A DNA stretch of 9,432 bases from the NCBI GenBank assembly GCA_001805125.1, contig MHEF01000037.1, positions 4,733 through 14,164 on the forward strand, read 5' to 3'. Every line of letters begins with the position of its first letter. The first letter of the stretch is position 1. The DNA comes from Nitrospirae bacterium RBG_13_39_12. Its GTDB lineage: Bacteria; Nitrospirota; Thermodesulfovibrionia; Thermodesulfovibrionales; SM23-35. Below the pieces are notes generated by a model that did no database searches, had not been told where the DNA came from, and was given only the letters and a program-made list of their open reading frames with translations. This document shows, in pieces, positions 8,101 to 9,432 of the stretch. The position numbers and the translations under genes are program-made.

Positions 8101-8724
8101 CTTTCCACAGATATACCCGTAGCAGGAGACTGGAATGGAGATGGGTATACAGAGATAGGAGTCAAGAGAGGGACAAATTGGTATCTTGATTATAATGGTA
8201 ATGGTGCATGGGATGGGTGTATAACAGATAGATGTTATACCTTTGGTCTTTCTACTGACATTCCTGTTGCAGGAGACTGGAATAATAGTGGTACCGATAA
8301 AATTGGTGTCTTCCGAAATGGGTCGTGGTATCTGGATTATAACGGAAATGGCTTATGGAATGGATGTGCCACTGATAAGTGTTACACCTTTGGCATGGCT
8401 GGCGATAAACCTGTAGCAGGAGATTGGAACGGGGATGGTTATGCGGAGATAGGTGTATTCAGGAACGGAAACTGGTATTTGGACTATGATAGAAGTGATT
8501 CCTGGAGCGGGTGTGGGGTAGATGAATGTTACAATTTTGGTCTCTCTACAGATACTCCTATTGTAGGGGACTGGAATGGAGATGGTTGGAAGGAGATAGG
8601 GGTTAAGAGAGGAGCAAGCTGGTATCTGGATTATAACGGAAATGGCTTATGGAATGGCTGTACAACAGATAGGTGTTACACCTTTGGCCTTTCTACTGAT
8701 AAACCAGTAGTGGGGAATTGGTAG
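2050..8724 (+). CDS. Giant secreted SpvB-RHS mosaic protein with a non-RHS adhesive C-terminus (2224 aa)
   Basis: One uninterrupted frame. Residues 1-24 are a signal peptide (hydrophobic run, AYA then DD). Then: SpvB domain (about 44-330); six FG-GAP/VCBS calcium motifs (359-678); TcdB middle domain (about 702-800); RHS/YD repeats (about 960-1490); Ig-like segment (about 1505-1586); three thrombospondin-type-3 loops (1593-1649); HYDIN/ASPM-like domain (about 1698-1808); BACON domain (1814-1897); InlB-like repeat (1898-1978); five 49-residue repeats (1987-2224). The first half follows the Tc toxin B component, which builds a hollow cocoon. The RHS core, cleavage motif and toxic tip are absent; the YD array stops after NNKPHAV. 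I see no sortase motif, PEP-CTERM, autotransporter barrel or C-terminal membrane helix, so the protein is probably released to the periplasm or exterior and held non-covalently. It could be a surface adhesin or a degenerate toxin; the sequence cannot decide between them. Confidence 0.92.
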   Translation: MDKLLRNIILILFIFALTLTVAYADDLDPHYKFSGVKAPDSPYKNTWGAFQTDLFSGSFSYEYKIDVPPGTNGLTPEISFRYNSHSAKGKAGWVGGGWEIPLSYIQRNIQYTRKDTSDDTFELYLDGAKHDLVYVASENRWHTKNESYLKIEKKTGAPNSLGEYWIVTEKDGTEYRFGYNPASENLIQTSDASFTAYVWRWSLERIHDPNDNCICFNYIEDQGSVYLDNIKYNSCNNDGNRVMQFIRESKPDAYLIIDQGSEVYDTYRLSEIQIKVNGSLARKYKLAYTQNETQNKTLLTSITQYGADGVSSLPPVKFQYKAVDKGFGPETSWNTRGSKDIRKFDGPDGGSDTVGDTFDVNGDGLPDMVRSNDDYWDVWINNGQGFPEDSVTWPIPYGWKIRDVNEYVLNDKAPNTKSSPIDINGDGYVDFLWADKTYNLKVMINSGSSFTSVPDWNLLIPAYIRDVQRPDDRAANVEQDFFDMNGDGKPDLVRKENNDSWHVWRNTGNDFEDFGLWPVPHSYAWLEDFTRAPETNLQVGHFDMNGDGLPDIVNPKKNDNGGSDWQIYLNTGSNFIHIGDWHVDISSDLITDVDTTGNVQRDLLDINGDGLPDIVDPNGGEGDWRIYFNTGKGFTGRIYWPTIFTDGFIRDVTKPDPDDGHVAIVRDVFDLDGDGMPDIVRKDSSDDDWKIYKNKSGQADLLLKITDTLGGTVAINYTSSMDYSNTRLPFNYWVVSSVETNNGMAGPHALVATTNYLYSQGLYDFPSREFRGFGEVNETRADSSKVIHYYHQDNAKKGKEYKTEILNSSNVLYARSENEWLRPNGTTCVEPPIDGVYTCNLSKTNEHTFDGDPNNAKLKTKYYQNYDSYGNPRLMINEGDASLVGDELYTYDEYWNSCSGKYIVDKLKSRFYTAVSYVTGVTPKLRESFYWYDNRADCVDKGNITKEENWLSGGTNPATLHVYDPYGNRTSTTDPEGRITQTAYDSTYHTFPVQLINAKNQITSRVYDASSGQILSETDANGYTTSYAYDTFKRKIREVKPYDTDPSPTTSIQYVLDGVPPESVIIYRKDGTPTFDTIQSVDGFGNLIQTKSEYESGSNKLAVDVFYDTMGRVKKQSNPYLTGSLLSYSTPDTAVPGTSYSYDPLGRPTLVTNPDATQISRTFDHWVVTEIDENGHRKNYRFDAHQRLLSVYEHPGGGDYETKYSYSPLGELKQIQDYNNNITSIQYDTLGRKTSMVDPDMGQWNYSYDGVGNLISQIDAKAITTNITYDPLNRKTFINYPTSTDIQFTYDTPTIGTLSSVIDAAGTVNYQYDNRLRKKQEDRTIDGQTWTTKWGYDSMDRVISMTYPDNQTIVFNYNGQNKLDSIPGIISGLDYNASGQVIQKNYANGKSTAYTYHPSNLRLSSLATSGLQNFAYTYDNVGNIKSIADGIAGKTENFAYDDLDRLTSAGDSGYSIQYQYNAIGNMTSMTKDGKTTTFSYGAVNNKPHAVKGMTVPFPVVGSLAINNGSAYTTTSLVTLNNVSIGSPTHYMASEDKLFTGASWLTYSTAPTFTLSAGFGTKTIYFKVKNTDGESNVKSDSVEFRLNPSDAYTDTDGDGLSDMLEYIYGTDPNKKDTDGDGKTDFAEVNSGRSDPRIPDTDNDGLNDSKDPYPKSIYHESFSENYGILALFNEGGGSRSSPSYKVKDSLGSAFIRNAIGIQFHPSITVMPGIFDFRAIKIGDSSPISLTISNSGMGDLIIGTIAFTGTNAGEFSKQNDNCSSKTIAQSGTCTLAVIFSPNSTGPKSANLLIPSNAPNTPMLYLPLNAAGTDTAPCTYSIIPDNQVFGSSGGTGSVSVMTQSGCTWTATSNASWITITSGSFGTGNGTVNYSVAVNSSTSQRTGTMTIEGKTLTVIQSGTNQKALNVNITLSGGGTVTGTGINCPGDCSEIYNSGTNITLTETPNSGYVFSSWNGCNSTSPDGKTCYVTMDANKTVTANFASLVSVSKIGVFRNGVWYLDYNGNGLWNGCTTDKCYTFGLSTDIPVAGDWNGDGYTEIGVKRGTNWYLDYNGNGAWDGCITDRCYTFGLSTDIPVAGDWNNSGTDKIGVFRNGSWYLDYNGNGLWNGCATDKCYTFGMAGDKPVAGDWNGDGYAEIGVFRNGNWYLDYDRSDSWSGCGVDECYNFGLSTDTPIVGDWNGDGWKEIGVKRGASWYLDYNGNGLWNGCTTDRCYTFGLSTDKPVVGNW
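2179..3039 (+). other. SpvB-type N-terminal domain
   Basis: Residues about 44-330. Hallmarks are GAFQTDLFSGSFSYEYKIDVPPG, LTPEISFRYNS, and GWVGGGWEIPLSYIQRN, followed by YLDGAKHDLVY and DGTEYRFGYN. These match the start of Salmonella SpvB and TcaC/TcdB-like proteins. In Tc B components this region forms part of the shell and gate; it is not the ADP-ribosyltransferase of SpvB, which is a separate C-terminal domain. Confidence 0.85.
3112..4149 (+). repeat. Six FG-GAP/VCBS calcium-binding propeller repeats
   Basis: Six motifs of the form D-x-N/D-G-D-G-x-x-D start at residues 359, 422, 483, 543, 605 and 670, spaced 60 to 65 residues. Each lies in a unit containing W-[QKH]-[IV]-[YW]-N-T/N-G-like strands. 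This is the integrin-like beta-propeller found between the SpvB domain and the TcdB middle domain in Tc B components, where it acts as the docking gate. Confidence 0.85.
4153..4449 (+). other. TcdB middle/N-terminal toxin-complex domain
   Basis: Residues about 702-800. LLLKITDTLGGTVAINYTSS, LPFNYWVVSSVET and REFRGFGEV follow the conserved pattern (LL..I.N..G....I.Y..S, LPF.V.VV..V, REFRGFG) of the TcdB middle domain. It links propeller and RHS parts. The boundaries are approximate. Confidence 0.75.
4927..6519 (+). repeat. RHS/YD repeat array without terminal RHS core
   Basis: Residues about 960-1490. Numerous YD-type units are visible: VYDPYGNRTSTTDPEGR, SYDPLGRPTLVTNP, QYDTLGRKTSMVDP, SYDGVGNLISQID, TYDPLNRKTFINYP, GYDSMDRVISMTYP, TYDNVGNIKSIAD, AYDDLDRLTSAGD, QYNAIGNMTSM. 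An isolated YD-like unit (NYDSYGNPRLMINEGD) occurs earlier, near residue 865. YD repeats wind into a hollow beta shell. The array ends abruptly after SYGAVNNKPHAV near residue 1492, where full RHS proteins continue into more YD units and the core. Confidence 0.88.
6562..6807 (+). other. Ig-like linker segment
   Basis: Residues about 1505-1586. INNGSAYTTTSLVTLNN, then MASEDKLF, ASWLTYSTAPTFTLSAGFG and TKTIYFKVKNTDGESN form the pattern of a bacterial Ig-like domain often found in secreted multidomain proteins. It is the first non-RHS module after the break. The family name is uncertain. Confidence 0.6.
6826..6996 (+). repeat. Three thrombospondin type-3-like calcium loops
   Basis: DTDGDGLSDMLE (from residue 1593), DTDGDGKTDFAE (from 1615) and DTDNDGLNDSKD (from 1638) have the D-x-D-x-D-G-x-x-D pattern of TSP3 repeats, spaced 22 to 23 residues, with the typical intervening GTDPNKK and SDPRIP. 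They probably make a rigid calcium-dependent stalk. Confidence 0.9.
7141..7473 (+). other. HYDIN/ASPM-SPD2-like immunoglobulin-fold domain
   Basis: Residues about 1698-1808. DFRAIKIGDSSPISLTISNSG, GTNAGEFSKQNDNCS, SGTCTLAVIFSPNSTGPKSA and LPLNAAG match the bacterial choice-of-anchor-D/ASPM-HYDIN pattern (F....VG..S....T..N.G; C....L..G.SC...V.F.P...G...A.L.I). It contains the usual cysteine pair and is common in large secreted proteins. Confidence 0.85.
7489..7740 (+). other. BACON domain
   Basis: Residues 1814-1897. CTYSIIPDNQVF, SGGTGSVSVMTQSGCTWTA, SNASWITITSG, GNGTVNYSVAVNSS, RTGTMTIEGKTLTVIQSG is a clear BACON pattern (C.W.A.S...WI....G, G.V.Y.V..N....R.G.I.I......V.Q). BACON domains are thought to bind glycans or proteins at the surface. 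Confidence 0.9.
7741..7983 (+). other. InlB-like B-repeat/bacterial repeat domain
   Basis: Residues 1898-1978. VNITLSGGGTVTGTGINCPG, then DCSEIYNSGTNITLTETPNSG, YVFSSWNGC, KTCYVTMDANKTVTANF follow the divergent InlB B-repeat pattern (G.G.V......C...C...Y..G..V.L.A.P..G..F..W.G.C....C.V.M....V.A.F). The two cysteine pairs suit an oxidising, extracytoplasmic location. Confidence 0.85.
8008..8721 (+). repeat. Five tandem 49-residue (147-nt) WNGDG/CX4C repeats, last one truncated
   Basis: Units begin with ATA or ATT (Ile) at 8008, 8155, 8302, 8449 and 8596, exactly 147 nt apart (residues 1987, 2036, 2085, 2134, 2183). The pattern is IGV[FK]R-G-WYLDYNGNG-W-GC-x4-CY-FG-x3-D-P-x-GDWNGDG. The fifth ends after 42 residues at GNW. 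The GDWNGDG loop and IGVFR strand are FG-GAP/VCBS-like, so the array may be part of a propeller. Every unit has a CX4C pair, probably a disulphide. Units 1, 3 and 5 share 38 identical bases (from 8032, 8326 and 8620), while 2 and 4 differ, which points to recent duplication or gene conversion. Confidence 0.95.
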
Positions 8725-8875
8725 TGTACTTTTTATTAGTTTTTTCTTAAGATGAGATAGTCTTTAATGGCATGAGTTGCAGGTGGTTTTGTTGCAGGGT
8801 GTGCATATAATGGATAAAGGGGGCGGTTCTGTTTTTAATATTGAATACGGAAATTAAAAAAGGAAGTGAACGAAA

Positions 8876-9286
8876 TTAAATGAGCTTCAGACATTCTTCT
8901 GCAGTTAAAACTTTAAAGGACAAATTAGAGTGTAGTGATAAAAAATGCCGGTTCTCTGTGACAAGAACATCTGCCCCGACCCATTCGGTATATGCGGCAA
9001 TCAGGGCATCGGCCTCTTTTAATTCTTTTGCTTCATATTTTGCGCCCATTTCAAAAGGAATAAGGAAGTCTTCGTCAATAGTGGTAAAGACATTAATAAA
9101 CTTAACAAAACTATGGAATTCTTTCGGAGTTAAGTTAGCTCTTACTTCCTCTACAATTGTTCGACATATAGAAATAGAATATGAGGGGAAATTATCTATG
9201 AGAAGTTTTAAAAGTGATTCACAACTCTGTTTTCTGAAAAGTCCCAAAGCGAATATATACTCATTGGCATCAAGAACGAGCCGCAA
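8876..9286 (-). CDS. PIN-domain toxin of a second type II toxin-antitoxin module
   Basis: A 136-residue PIN-fold protein, predicted Mg2+-dependent RNase. Visible acidic positions are D6 in LVLDANEYIFA, E47 in RTIVEEVRANL, D93 in LKEADALIAAY and the TENRHF motif (residues 110-115) with E111. The ending LTAEECLKLI is typical of this PIN group, whose usual length is about 130-140. The start is TTG at 9286, supported by GGGAG seven bases upstream and by the family's short lead into LDAN. It overlaps the end of the upstream antitoxin gene by 17 nt, so coupled translation is likely. It converges on the giant gene, with a 151-nt gap. It belongs to a different PIN subgroup from the toxin at 1295-1762, with little similarity beyond the active site, so the two are not recent copies. 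The antitoxin's start and promoter lie outside the window. Confidence 0.87.
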   Translation of the reverse strand: MRLVLDANEYIFALGLFRKQSCESLLKLLIDNFPSYSISICRTIVEEVRANLTPKEFHSFVKFINVFTTIDEDFLIPFEMGAKYEAKELKEADALIAAYTEWVGADVLVTENRHFLSLHSNLSFKVLTAEECLKLI

Positions 9287-9431
9287 GTTTTTTCTCCCAG
9301 AGCTCTTTCCTGATCTTACGCAGGTATTTAATCACTTCTTCCTCGCTCATCCCGGCAAAAGGGGAAGGTCTCTTAGATACACTTTTGCGCAACTCATCCC
9401 ACAATCTTTTGGCTTCTGCCTTTTTATTTTT
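9270..9431 (-). CDS. Antitoxin of the second PIN module, C-terminal 53 residues (runs off right edge)
   Basis: The frame is open from the right edge (first complete codon at 9431) to TGA at 9270. The visible part has a basic stretch (KNKKAEAKRLWDELRKSVSK), then PSPFAGMSEEEVIKYLRKIR and KELWEKK. The words GMSEEEVIKYLRKIRKELWE resemble the C-terminal toxin-binding helix of small antitoxins that precede PIN genes, where the form MS.EEVI..IR..RE.LWEE is common. Its 17-nt overlap with the PIN start supports an antitoxin-first operon. The N-terminus, and so any DNA-binding domain, is not visible. Confidence 0.75.
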   Translation of the reverse strand, partial: KNKKAEAKRLWDELRKSVSKRPSPFAGMSEEEVIKYLRKIRKELWEKKLAARS

Positions 9432-9432
9432 C

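Noticed and set aside
3124..8721. Repeat arrays as CRISPR
   Set aside because: All repeats are in-frame protein repeats (FG-GAP, YD, 147-nt units) with no spacer structure and no cas genes nearby.
2050..8724. Giant gene as two or more genes fused by an assembly or sequencing error
   Set aside because: The frame is open throughout, domain borders have natural linkers, and codon style shifts only gradually. An assembly join near 6520 cannot be fully excluded from sequence alone.
8725..8875. Terminator after the giant gene
   Set aside because: T-rich runs occur (about 8728-8750) but no GC-rich stem precedes them on either strand. I see no supported feature in this convergent gap; the TATAAT at about 8805 lacks a matching -35.

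Overview
The window (about 9.4 kb, moderately AT-rich) looks like an accessory region of a Gram-negative bacterium, plausibly an uncultured deltaproteobacterial or Nitrospirota-type lineage. The evidence is a cluster of large secreted SpvB/RHS-type polypeptide genes with PIN-domain toxin-antitoxin modules on both sides. The taxonomic guess rests only on the style of the domains and is weak. No rRNA, tRNA, CRISPR array, transposase or integrase is visible.

Layout. (1) 2-1069, + strand: the 3' end of a gene entering from the left. It encodes the conserved RHS core, a DPxG junction motif and a 175-residue unrecognised C-terminal tip. (2) 1070-1294: a short non-coding gap with two small inverted repeats, one resembling dispersed ATTCC..GGAAT palindromes. 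(3) 1295-1970, - strand: a complete two-gene type II toxin-antitoxin module (DUF104-type antitoxin, then a COG1569-type PIN toxin), with a good promoter and a palindrome over the likely transcription start. (4) 2050-8724, + strand: one uninterrupted 2224-codon gene for a secreted mosaic protein. Its order is signal peptide, SpvB domain, six-motif FG-GAP/VCBS propeller, TcdB middle domain, RHS/YD repeats, Ig-like segment, three thrombospondin-type-3 calcium loops, HYDIN-like domain, BACON domain, InlB-like repeat, and five exact 49-residue repeats. (5) 8725-8875: a short convergent gap. (6) 8876-9432, - strand: a second PIN toxin and the 3' end of its antitoxin, which runs off the right edge.

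How it fits together. The N-terminal two thirds of the giant protein is built like the B component (TcaC/TcdB) of insecticidal toxin complexes, in which SpvB, propeller and RHS parts form a cocoon around a toxic C-terminus. This protein lacks the RHS core and tip that would close and load the cocoon. In their place is a chain of adhesive, calcium-binding secreted modules. The missing kind of part, a core plus tip, is encoded just upstream by the truncated gene. The most interesting reading is therefore an RHS locus in which the tip end of a cocoon protein has been exchanged for a surface or adhesion module, beside a relative that retains the normal end. The two PIN modules are probably independent stability or addiction elements and not part of the RHS system.
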